From Gammaproteobacteria bacterium (GTDB taxonomy: Bacteria; Pseudomonadota; Gammaproteobacteria; Tenderiales; Tenderiaceae), in NCBI GenBank assembly GCA_027001525.1, contig JALTMR010000203.1, forward strand, positions 1 through 5,896: 5,896 bases of DNA, given 5' to 3'. Below, in pieces: positions 1 through 5,325 of the stretch. Below the pieces are notes generated by a model. It made no database searches and was not told the origin of the DNA. It saw only the letters and a list, made by a program, of their open reading frames with translations. The translations under genes and the position numbers were made by a program. Numbering within the stretch: position 1 is the first letter of the stretch; each line of letters starts with the position of its first letter.

Positions 1-538
1 GCTTGATCTGTGTACCGGCAGCGGCTGTATCGCCATCGCCTGTGCCCACGCTTTTCCGCTGGCCCACGTCGATGCGGTGGATCTTTCTGCCGATGCGCTG
101 GCGGTGGCGAATATCAATATCGGGCGCCATCAGTTGACGGCGCAGGTGACGGCGCTTCAGTCTGATCTGTTTTCCACCTTGGAGGGGCGGCGCTACGACC
201 TGATCGTGAGCAATCCGCCCTATGTGGATGCTGGCGATATGGCGGCGCTGACGCCCGAGTTTGACCACGAGCCGGTGATGGGGTTGGCAGCGGGTGAGGA
301 TGGCCTTGATCTGGTGGTGCAGATGCTGGCGCAGGCGGAGTCCCACCTGACCGAGCACGGTACTCTGGTGGTGGAGGTGGGCAACAGTGATGAAGCGCTG
401 GTGCGCTGCTATCCGGAAGTGCCTTTTATCTGGCTCGAATTTGAACGGGGTGGTCACGGTGTTTTTTTGCTTCACGCCGAAACGTTGCGTGAATATGGCG
501 ATGTTTTTCAGCGCAGGGCCAGCGAGCGGGCCGGATAG
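1..538 (+). CDS. prmB: Ribosomal protein L3 N5-glutamine methyltransferase PrmB, 5' truncated by window edge
   Basis: PrmB transfers a methyl group from S-adenosylmethionine to a glutamine side chain of ribosomal protein L3, in the cytoplasm during ribosome assembly. The first complete codon is at base 2 and the frame runs open to TAG at 536-538, giving 178 visible residues; the E. coli protein is about 310, so the N-terminal helical domain is missing. The fragment opens with the SAM-binding loop [12 protein letters not shown]. An acidic residue pair (VDLS) follows, then the catalytic NPPYV motif (bases 212-226) that holds the target glutamine amide, and later the GxDGLDL and VEVGN strands. 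The C-terminal [14 protein letters not shown] resembles PrmB more than its relative PrmC, which methylates release factors. In-frame GTG codons such as base 77 are internal, because the SAM loop lies upstream of them. The tail after GVFLL is about 22 residues and unremarkable. hemN begins 74 bases downstream. Confidence 0.93.
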   Translation, partial: LDLCTGSGCIAIACAHAFPLAHVDAVDLSADALAVANINIGRHQLTAQVTALQSDLFSTLEGRRYDLIVSNPPYVDAGDMAALTPEFDHEPVMGLAAGEDGLDLVVQMLAQAESHLTEHGTLVVEVGNSDEALVRCYPEVPFIWLEFERGGHGVFLLHAETLREYGDVFQRRASERAG

Positions 539-540
539 GT

Positions 541-546
541 TATAAT
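541..546 (+). promoter_or_regulatory. Possible -10 box for hemN
   Basis: A perfect TATAAT lies three bases after the prmB stop codon and 66 bases before the hemN start codon, so it is well placed for a hemN promoter. No good -35 hexamer is visible 16-18 bases upstream, where the sequence is the GC-rich end of prmB, and there is no TG extension. It may need an activator or may be chance. No FNR-type site (TTGAT-N4-ATCAA) was found in the 74-base gap. Confidence 0.3.
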
Positions 547-612
547 TTCCGGCTATTTTCAAATCCCGTTCGTATACGGCGGCGGCATACCCAATATATT
601 CAGGAGAGCGCG

Positions 613-1995
613 GTGGACCAATCCCTAGTATTTGATCCGGACTTAATCAAGCGTCACGACAAGTCCGGGCCGAGATATACCTCCTACCCCACTGCGGTGC
701 AGTTTCATGAGGGGCTGGATGAGGCGGAATACCGCCGTATTGCCGCTGCCACCAATGCGGACACCAAGGCGTTGTCGCTCTATTTTCACATCCCTTTCTG
801 CGACACGGTCTGTTTTTATTGCGGCTGTAACAAGATTGCGACCAAGGATCGCAGCAAGGCGGCGCCTTATCTTCAGCGAGTCCACCGGGAGTTGGAGATG
901 CAGGGCGAGCTGTTTGATCGCTCCCGGGTGGTCGATCAGCTCCATTGGGGCGGGGGCACGCCGACCTTCATCAGTCATCAGGAAATGCGTGAGCTCATGG
1001 CTAAAACCCGTGAGTGCTTTCAGTTGCATGAGGATGACACGGGTGAGTACTCCATCGAGATCGATCCTCGCGAGGTGCGTTCTGAAACCATCAGCTTGCT
1101 ACGGGAGCTGGGTTTTAATCGCATGAGCCTCGGGGTGCAGGACTTTGACCCTATGGTGCAAAAGGCGGTGAACCGTATCCAGACCGAGGCGGAGACGATG
1201 GCTGCGCTGGAGGGTGCGCGTAAAGTGGGATTTAAATCGATCAGCATCGATCTGATCTACGGGTTGCCACTGCAAACGGTCAAGAATTTTGGGAAAACGC
1301 TGGACAAGGTGCTGGCGGTCGACCCGGATCGCCTCTCGGTATTCAACTACGCCCATCTGCCCGATATGTTCAAGCCGCAGCGACGCATCAACGAGCAGGA
1401 GCTGCCGTCGGCAGCGGTGAAGCTGGATATATTGCAGATGACGGTGGAGCGCCTGGAGTCGGCGGGGTATGTCTATATCGGCATGGATCATTTCGCCAAG
1501 CCGGATGACGAGCTGGCCATTGCCCAGCGCAAAGGGCAGCTCTATCGAAATTTTCAGGGCTATTCCACTCATGCCGAATGTGATTTGGTTGGGCTGGGGG
1601 TGACTTCCATTGGCAAGGTAGGCAACAGCTATAGCCAAAACGTGCGGACGATGGATGAGTACTATCAGCGGATTGATGCCGGCCATATTCCCGTGTTTCG
1701 TGGCATCGAACTCAATGACGATGATATTTTGCGTCGCGACGTGATTACCCGTCTGATCTGTAATTTTGAGCTGGACAAGCGGGATATTGAATCTGTCTAC
1801 GGCATCGATTTCGCCAACTATTTTTCAACGGAGTTGCCTGAGTTGGCACAGTTGCAGGACGATGGTCTGATCACCTCGGACGAAGCTTCGATCAAGGTGC
1901 TGCCTGCCGGGCGCTTTCTGATCCGTAACGTCTGCATGGTTTTTGATCGTTACCTGCGGGGCGCCAAAGAACGCCGCTTTTCCAAGGTTATTTAA
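613..1995 (+). CDS. hemN: Oxygen-independent coproporphyrinogen III oxidase (radical SAM) HemN
   Basis: HemN oxidatively decarboxylates two propionate side chains of coproporphyrinogen III to vinyl groups, giving protoporphyrinogen IX. It uses a [4Fe-4S] cluster and S-adenosylmethionine in place of oxygen, so it is the anaerobic heme-pathway enzyme of the cytoplasm. The protein has 460 residues, close to the 457 of E. coli. The cluster-binding cysteines are C63, C67 and C70 (CDTVCFYC), followed by C72 as in true HemN. The SAM-binding GGGTPT is at 113-118 and SIEIDPRE at 147-154. LGVQDFDP, GVTSIGK and the C-terminal CMVFDRYL also match the family. The C72 residue and the C-terminal domain separate it from HemW-like proteins. 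The start is GTG, supported by AGGAGA at 602-607 five bases upstream and by the E. coli-like N terminus. The stop codon TAA is part of the TTAA flanking the mobile element downstream, and the gene is intact. Confidence 0.97.
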   Translation: MDQSLVFDPDLIKRHDKSGPRYTSYPTAVQFHEGLDEAEYRRIAAATNADTKALSLYFHIPFCDTVCFYCGCNKIATKDRSKAAPYLQRVHRELEMQGELFDRSRVVDQLHWGGGTPTFISHQEMRELMAKTRECFQLHEDDTGEYSIEIDPREVRSETISLLRELGFNRMSLGVQDFDPMVQKAVNRIQTEAETMAALEGARKVGFKSISIDLIYGLPLQTVKNFGKTLDKVLAVDPDRLSVFNYAHLPDMFKPQRRINEQELPSAAVKLDILQMTVERLESAGYVYIGMDHFAKPDDELAIAQRKGQLYRNFQGYSTHAECDLVGLGVTSIGKVGNSYSQNVRTMDEYYQRIDAGHIPVFRGIELNDDDILRRDVITRLICNFELDKRDIESVYGIDFANYFSTELPELAQLQDDGLITSDEASIKVLPAGRFLIRNVCMVFDRYLRGAKERRFSKVI

Positions 1996-2013
1996 GGGCG
2001 CCTCTATTAATTC
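1992..2013 (+). repeat. Left target duplication TTAA plus 18-bp terminal inverted repeat
   Basis: TTAA (1992-1995) is followed by GGGCGCCTCTATTAATTC (1996-2013). This is the inverted complement of the right end with 16 of 18 bases identical. Bases 1993-1995 of the TTAA are the hemN stop codon. Confidence 0.85.
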
Positions 2014-2154
2014 GTGAAAGCACGCCTTAAACCCCAAATCCGCTCCATCGGCGTTGAAAATTTTGGCAATAGTCCCGCTGTTACACGCAATTTGCGCCTG
2101 GATGTAACGAATTTGGGATTCCATCTGCCACATCCAGAATTAATAGGGGTGCCC
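1996..2154. mobile_element. MITE-like non-autonomous transposable element, 159 bp, inserted at the hemN stop codon
   Basis: The element is bounded by 18-bp terminal inverted repeats and flanked on both sides by TTAA (1992-1995 and 2155-2158), read as a 4-bp target duplication. At 159 bp it is far too short for a transposase and has no recognisable transposase motif, so it would need an enzyme supplied in trans. IS5-type elements are known to duplicate 4-bp YTAR sites, and TTAA fits that pattern, but the family assignment is inference. Further inverted pairs lie inside: about 2031-2042 with 2109-2120, and a GTTACA/TGTAAC stem near 2080-2108 enclosing CGCAA/TTGCG. The whole element could therefore fold. 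Removing the element and one TTAA leaves hemN with the same stop codon and puts the terminator about 26 bases after it, so the insertion looks neutral for the protein. It should be transcribed in the hemN 3' untranslated region. Confidence 0.8.
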
Positions 2155-2158
2155 TTAA
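2137..2158 (+). repeat. Right 18-bp terminal inverted repeat plus target duplication TTAA
   Basis: GAATTAATAGGGGTGCCC (2137-2154) followed by TTAA (2155-2158). The two differences from a perfect inverted repeat both become G-U pairs in a + strand transcript, so the two ends could form an unbroken 18-bp RNA stem. Confidence 0.85.
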
Positions 2159-2181
2159 GTGTATCTCTACTGATTTAGGGT

Positions 2182-2219
2182 GGGGCCGGTGCTGTTTGAT
2201 CATGGTGCCGGCCCCTTTT
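2182..2219 (+). terminator. Intrinsic terminator of the hemN transcription unit
   Basis: The perfect 8-bp stem GGGGCCGG (2182-2189) / CCGGCCCC (2208-2215) has an 18-base loop and is followed directly by TTTT (2216-2219). It sits 187 bases after the hemN stop, but only about 26 bases after it if the mobile element is removed, so it is probably the original hemN terminator. It separates hemN from the cytochrome gene. Confidence 0.85.
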
Positions 2220-2421
2220 GTCGAACGGTTGGTGCAGTCTCGATACCCTCTCTGCTTTATGCTTCCTGGTGTTGTCTTGCGGTAATCAGTGTTTAAGTCG
2301 TCTGGTTAATGTGGATTTGTATGGTGGGTGTGGCGCGTAAGGGGGCTGCTGGATGCCGTTTTGCCGTGAGTTCTGTAATGTGTTTTTTAGTGTTGGTTTT
2401 GTTACCCAAAAGGTCGTCTGA
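2220..2421 (+). other. Intergenic leader upstream of the membrane cytochrome gene
   Basis: With the mobile element and terminator, this completes a 426-base gene-free stretch (1996-2421). It is rich in T and G on the + strand and shows no convincing coding frame, RNA gene or well-spaced promoter. It presumably contains the promoter of the downstream gene. The octamer GTCGTCTG occurs twice (about 2298 and 2413), which may be chance. AAAAGG at 2408-2413 is the likely ribosome binding site. Confidence 0.5.
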
Positions 2422-3180
2422 ATGAATAGTTACGCGCAGTATAGTTATCCCCTGTTTAATCAGTTGCCGGCCAGTCTGAAAGTGCTCTATACCATGGTGC
2501 TGTTGATTTTTGGCCTCGGGTATATCTTTGCCATGGTGCAGGTGTATGAGGTTCACGCGGGGCGTGATGGCAAGCCTGGCGTGTCGGTGCAGGATATTCA
2601 GATTGCCTATCGTGGCAGTAACTCAGGTACGCGCCTGGAGTCGGCAATCAACGGGCCGATGTCGAGCATGCTGCCTGCAAGCGAGTCGGCCACCATCGTT
2701 AGTTGGCTTCACACCGATATGAGTGAAGAGGCCTTTAATAAAGAGATCCTGCCGATTCTGGAGACGCGCTGTACGGCGTGCCACGATGGTTCCAATCCCC
2801 ATATCCCGAACCTGACTTCATTTGAAAATGTAAAGACGGTCACGGTGGTGGATACCGGAGTGAGCGTCGGTACCCTAGTGCGCGTTTCCCATATCCATCT
2901 CTTTGGGTTAGCGTTTATCTTTGCCTTCATGGGGCTGATCTTTAGCCACGCCTACGTGCGCCGGATATGGCTCAAAAATGTGATAATTATCTTGCCGTTC
3001 GCTGCTATTTTCCTGGATGTCATGTCGTGGTGGCTAACGAAAGTGGCGGAGCCGTTTGGGTATATTATCTTTGCCTCCGGGGCGCTGATGGGGGTCTCTT
3101 TTGCCTTCCAGTGGTGTGTTTCCATGTATCAGTTGTGGTTCTTTAAATGCCCCGATGATGAGGTGTGTGTGGTGCCTTAG
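2422..3180 (+). CDS. Membrane-anchored monoheme c-type cytochrome-like protein, function unknown
   Basis: I cannot name this 252-residue protein. It has one CXXCH heme-attachment motif, C117-T-A-C-H121, preceded by ILPILETRC as in many small cytochrome c domains. Hydrophobic segments at about 21-42, 158-178, 186-205 and 212-236 suggest four transmembrane helices. The first would be an uncleaved anchor, leaving residues 43-157 in the periplasm, where c-type heme is attached. The loop R180-R181 to K185 would then be cytoplasmic, in line with the positive-inside rule. His45, His157 and His159 lie near the periplasmic face and His176 near the other end of helix 2; any could be a heme ligand. The cytoplasmic tail holds CPDDEVC (243-249). 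An electron-transfer role in the inner membrane is the inference; no partner enzyme is encoded nearby. The ATG at 2422 is backed by AAAAGG eight bases upstream. The next in-frame ATG (residue 25) would cut into helix 1. Confidence 0.85.
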   Translation: MNSYAQYSYPLFNQLPASLKVLYTMVLLIFGLGYIFAMVQVYEVHAGRDGKPGVSVQDIQIAYRGSNSGTRLESAINGPMSSMLPASESATIVSWLHTDMSEEAFNKEILPILETRCTACHDGSNPHIPNLTSFENVKTVTVVDTGVSVGTLVRVSHIHLFGLAFIFAFMGLIFSHAYVRRIWLKNVIIILPFAAIFLDVMSWWLTKVAEPFGYIIFASGALMGVSFAFQWCVSMYQLWFFKCPDDEVCVVP

Positions 3181-3220
3181 TCCGCCAGGATTTTGTTAAG
3201 ACGACTCATATAAAACCCGT

Positions 3221-3226
3221 TACAAT
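3221..3226 (+). promoter_or_regulatory. Possible -10 box next to the aroC start
   Basis: TACAAT matches TATAAT at five of six positions and ends seven bases before the aroC ATG. If used, transcription would begin at or next to the start codon and give a leaderless or nearly leaderless mRNA. No -35 hexamer lies at standard spacing: TTGTTA at 3193-3198 is 22 bases away and TTAAGA at 3196-3201 is 19 away. The call is speculative. Confidence 0.2.
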
Positions 3227-3233
3227 AGCGCTC

Positions 3234-4337
3234 ATGTCTGGAAATAGTATTGGAAAACTTTTTACGGTCACGACTTTCGGCGAAAGTCATGGTCCCGCTT
3301 TAGGTTGCATTATCGACGGCTGTCCGCCCGGGATGGCGTTGTCGGAGGCTGATCTTCAGCGGGACCTTGATCGCCGCAAACCTGGAACTTCACGCCACAC
3401 GACCCAGCGCCGAGAGGCGGATGAGGTGCAGATTCTCTCCGGTGTGTTCGAGGGTAAAACGACCGGCACACCTATCGGTCTGATGATCCAGAATACAGAC
3501 CAGCGTTCGAAGGATTACTCCACTATATCGGATCGTTTTCGCCCCGGTCATGCTGACTACACCTATCAGCAAAAGTACGGCTTGCGTGACTATCGGGGAG
3601 GAGGGCGTTCGTCAGCACGCGAGACGGCGATGCGGGTCGCTGCAGGTGCTGTCGCAAAAAAATATCTTCGCCAGCGCTACGGCATGGAGATTAGGGGTTA
3701 TTTGTCCCAGCTGGGCCCGATTAAAGCGGAAGCCCTTGATTGGGAGCAGGTGGAAAAAAACCCTTTTTTCTGTCCTGATGCTTCAAAAGTACCCGAGATG
3801 GAGCGTTATATGGATGCGCTGCGCAAAGAGGGTAACTCTATTGGTGCGCGTATCAATGTTGTGGCTACGGGGGTGATGGCGGGGCTGGGCGAGCCTGTTT
3901 TTGATCGCCTGGAAGCCGATATCGCCCACGCCATGATGGCGATCAATGCCGTCAAAGGGGTGGAGATCGGTGCCGGCTTCGGTTGTGTTGAGCAGAAGGG
4001 TACCGAGCATCGGGATGAGATGACGCCTGATGGCTTTTTGAGTAATCATGCTGGCGGCGTACTTGGTGGCATCTCATCAGGCCAGGATATTTTAGTCAGC
4101 ATGGCGCTGAAACCTACATCCAGTATGCGTCTGCCGGGGCGTAGTGTGAATCTAAAAGGTGAGGCTGTGGAGGTTGTGACCGAGGGGCGTCACGACCCTT
4201 GTGTTGGTATTCGTGCCACACCAATCGCTGAAGCGATGCTGGCGATTGTGTTGATGGATCATGTGCTGCGCCATCGCGCACAGAATATGGATGTGCCATC
4301 TCAGGCCTCGGCTGTTTCCCCTCAAGCCGGGGGCTGA
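3234..4337 (+). CDS. aroC: Chorismate synthase AroC
   Basis: AroC removes phosphate from 5-enolpyruvylshikimate-3-phosphate to give chorismate, the last step of the shikimate pathway and the branch point to aromatic amino acids, folate and quinones. It needs reduced FMN and acts in the cytoplasm as a tetramer. From the ATG at 3234 the protein has 367 residues, against 361 in E. coli, and aligns from the first residue ([20 protein letters not shown]). Family signatures are GESHG at 16-20 with the active-site histidine at 19, [11 protein letters not shown] at 121-131, and HDPCVGIRA at 320-328. The reading frame stays open upstream to a GTG at 3165, but that start would overlap the cytochrome gene and add 23 residues not found in the family. 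No clear Shine-Dalgarno sequence precedes the ATG, which is unusual beside the good sites of hemN and tig. It lies 53 bases after the cytochrome gene with no terminator between, so readthrough is possible. Confidence 0.97.
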   Translation: MSGNSIGKLFTVTTFGESHGPALGCIIDGCPPGMALSEADLQRDLDRRKPGTSRHTTQRREADEVQILSGVFEGKTTGTPIGLMIQNTDQRSKDYSTISDRFRPGHADYTYQQKYGLRDYRGGGRSSARETAMRVAAGAVAKKYLRQRYGMEIRGYLSQLGPIKAEALDWEQVEKNPFFCPDASKVPEMERYMDALRKEGNSIGARINVVATGVMAGLGEPVFDRLEADIAHAMMAINAVKGVEIGAGFGCVEQKGTEHRDEMTPDGFLSNHAGGVLGGISSGQDILVSMALKPTSSMRLPGRSVNLKGEAVEVVTEGRHDPCVGIRATPIAEAMLAIVLMDHVLRHRAQNMDVPSQASAVSPQAGG

Positions 4338-4349
4338 TGGGGCTTTCTT
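4324..4349 (+). terminator. Weak possible terminator overlapping the aroC stop
   Basis: AAGCC (4324-4328) can pair with GGCTT (4341-4345) around a 12-base loop, followed by a short pyrimidine run TCTT. The stem is short and the T-run interrupted, and it overlaps the end of the coding region. Some end of the aroC transcript is expected before the tRNA promoter, but this is only a candidate. Confidence 0.25.
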
Positions 4350-4399
4350 CTGGTGAAAACTGGTGTGACGTATATTTCTGAAATAGTTGATATTTGCTG

Positions 4400-4428
4400 T
4401 TGACTCATTTCGATCTCATGAGTAATAT
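4400..4428 (+). promoter_or_regulatory. Promoter of the tRNA-Pro/Arg/His unit
   Basis: TTGACT (4400-4405, five of six matches to the -35 consensus) and TAATAT (4423-4428, four of six) are separated by exactly 17 bases. The bases after the -10 box are ACCGGCC. A GC-rich discriminator of this kind is typical of stable-RNA promoters under stringent (ppGpp) control. Transcription should start near 4435, leaving a leader of about 50 bases before tRNA-Pro that RNase P would remove. Confidence 0.75.
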
Positions 4429-4483
4429 ACCGGCCTTCTCGCAGCAGTCATTGCTTCAGTGGTGCTGAGTATAGCGAAGAATT

Positions 4484-4560
4484 CGGGGTATAGCGCAGTC
4501 TGGTAGCGCGCCTGCTTTGGGAGCAGGATGTCGGGAGTTCGAATCTCTCTACCCCGACCA
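4484..4560 (+). tRNA. tRNA-Pro (anticodon TGG)
   Basis: This 77-base tRNA has acceptor stem CGGGGTA/TACCCCG with discriminator A and an encoded CCA at 4558-4560. The anticodon arm is CCTGC-TTTGGGA-GCAGG with anticodon TGG, and the T arm has the usual TTCGAAT loop. It closely resembles E. coli proM. It is the first gene of a probable Pro-Arg-His transcript, 43 bases before tRNA-Arg. Confidence 0.97.
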
Positions 4561-4603
4561 AATTTTTATCACGCGCCAAGTGGTGGCAGAGTTGGTTTTC
4601 GAT

Positions 4604-4680
4604 GCGCCCGTAGCTCATCTGGATAGAGCATCGGCCTTCTAAGCCGAGGGTAGCAGGTTCGAGTCCTGCCGGGCGCGCCA
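4604..4680 (+). tRNA. tRNA-Arg (anticodon TCT)
   Basis: This 77-base tRNA has acceptor stem GCGCCCG/CGGGCGC with discriminator G and an encoded CCA at 4678-4680. The anticodon arm is TCGGC-CTTCTAA-GCCGA with anticodon TCT, which reads AGA and AGG. The T arm is GCAGG-TTCGAGT-CCTGC. It resembles E. coli argU. It lies in the middle of the probable Pro-Arg-His transcript, with no good promoter in either spacer. Confidence 0.97.
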
Positions 4681-4746
4681 GATTTTTAAGTGTTTCCCTG
4701 TAGCTGTTTGAAATTATTGAATGTTATAGGGTGCTATTGGTTTTAT

Positions 4747-4823
4747 GGTGAGCGTAGCTCAGTTGGTAGAGCCCCGGATTGTGATTCCGGTTGTCGTGGG
4801 TTCGAGCCCCATCGTTCACCCCA
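4747..4823 (+). tRNA. tRNA-His (anticodon GTG), including G-1
   Basis: The body is 4748-4823 (76 bases). Base 4747 is a G that forms the extra G-1:C73 pair used by histidyl-tRNA synthetase, and C73 is at 4820. The acceptor stem is GTGAGCG/CGTTCAC with one G-U pair, and the encoded CCA is at 4821-4823. The anticodon arm is CCGGA-TTGTGAT-TCCGG. It resembles E. coli hisR. Six T residues follow directly (4824-4829) and may help end the transcript, although no hairpin other than the tRNA precedes them. Confidence 0.97.
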
Positions 4824-5050
4824 TTTTTTGTGGCATCGCAGAGGTGCTGCAGGTCGAGCTTAAATTGTTTCTGTTCGACAGGGCTGGTCATCTTGATTGG
4901 CCTTTGGAGGCATGAGAGGCAATCTCTCTGTTTTCCCTATATCTTTCCTTCCCCTATGGTTTTCGTCAGTGAACGTTATGCTTGCAGGGTGGAAGTGTCC
5001 GTGCTTGGCATGGGGGCTACCCGGGGTGAAGAATAATTTCATCGCCAGGG
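4824..5050. other. Gene-free spacer between tRNA-His and the tRNA-Leu promoter
   Basis: I recognise nothing certain here. Short reading frames on both strands have no ribosome binding site and low-complexity or cysteine-rich translations, so I do not call them. Weak inverted repeats exist: GAGAG/CTCTC at 4914-4928 followed by TGTTTT, and GTCGA/TCGAC at about 4853-4880. The first could be a weak terminator for the tRNA-His transcript. The spacer may be the scar of a lost gene, or may hold a small RNA. Confidence 0.4.
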
Positions 5051-5079
5051 TTACCACGGTGTGTGAGTGTCGGTATAAT
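5051..5079 (+). promoter_or_regulatory. Promoter of tRNA-Leu
   Basis: TTACCA (5051-5056, four of six) and a perfect TATAAT (5074-5079) are 17 bases apart. GCGCC follows the -10 box as a GC-rich discriminator of the stringent-control type. Transcription should start near 5086, about 25 bases before the tRNA. Confidence 0.8.
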
Positions 5080-5110
5080 GCGCCTTTGTAATTAGGTGAA
5101 CGCCGGAAAT

Positions 5111-5195
5111 GCGAAAGTGGCGGAATTGGTAGACGCACTGGATTTAGGTTCCAGCGGGGCAACCTGTGAGAGTTCGAGTCTCTCCTTTCGCACCA
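5111..5195 (+). tRNA. tRNA-Leu (anticodon TAG)
   Basis: This 85-base class II tRNA has acceptor stem GCGAAAG/CTTTCGC with discriminator A and an encoded CCA at 5193-5195. The anticodon arm is CTGGA-TTTAGGT-TCCAG with anticodon TAG, which reads CUN codons. A long variable arm precedes the T arm GAGAG-TTCGAGT-CTCTC. It resembles E. coli leuW. It has its own promoter and lies 130 bases upstream of tig, with no clear terminator between. Confidence 0.97.
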
Positions 5196-5259
5196 TTTTC
5201 TATAGATAGTTTCCTGATTTTTCTGGGGCCCGCCGTTATCGGATGTAGGCCGTAGTCCA

Positions 5260-5265
5260 TTTAAT
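5260..5265 (+). promoter_or_regulatory. Weak candidate -10 box for tig
   Basis: TTTAAT matches TATAAT at five of six positions and lies 60 bases before the tig start. The best upstream hexamer at a tolerable distance is TTATCG (5236-5241), 18 bases away with only three of six matches. Readthrough from the tRNA-Leu promoter is an alternative source of transcription. Confidence 0.2.
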
Positions 5266-5292
5266 TTTTACATACCAATTAAGCCTTTTTGA

Positions 5293-5310
5293 ACGTGTGG
5301 TTAAACACGT
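5293..5310 (+). repeat. Hairpin in the tig leader just before the ribosome binding site
   Basis: ACGTGT (5293-5298) and ACACGT (5305-5310) form a perfect 6-bp inverted repeat around GGTTAA. The 3' arm ends three bases before the tig Shine-Dalgarno GAGGA (5314-5318). It could be an RNA hairpin affecting ribosome access or a protein-binding dyad. There is no T-run, so it is not a terminator. Confidence 0.5.
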
Positions 5311-5325
5311 ACCGAGGAAGTGGAA

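Noticed and set aside
630..650. TTGAT...ATCAA resembling an FNR/ANR site near the hemN start
   Set aside because: The half-sites are nine bases apart instead of four, and the sequence lies inside the hemN coding region.
643..1686. Long open frames on the - strand within hemN
   Set aside because: They are antisense to a fully conserved enzyme gene, lack ribosome binding sites and show no recognisable motifs.
1825..2133. 102-codon - strand frame crossing the mobile element
   Set aside because: It runs out of the element into the antisense of hemN, has no ribosome binding site, and its product has no transposase motif that I recognise.
2277..2290. TTGCG...ATCAG as an FNR site for the cytochrome gene
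   Set aside because: The spacing is three bases and the half-sites are imperfect, so it does not fit the consensus.
2293..2556. 87-codon - strand frame upstream of and overlapping the cytochrome gene
   Set aside because: It is histidine- and threonine-rich from composition alone, overlaps the start of the cytochrome gene and has no ribosome binding site.
3165..3233. Longer aroC start at GTG 3165
   Set aside because: It would overlap the end of the cytochrome gene and add 23 residues upstream of the conserved [10 protein letters not shown] start.
4708..4737. TTGAAA as a -35 box for a separate tRNA-His promoter
   Set aside because: No acceptable -10 hexamer lies 16-18 bases downstream; the best candidate has three matches.
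4791..5162. Small reading frames on both strands between tRNA-His and tRNA-Leu
   Set aside because: Several run into tRNA or promoter sequence, none has a ribosome binding site, and the translations look non-coding.
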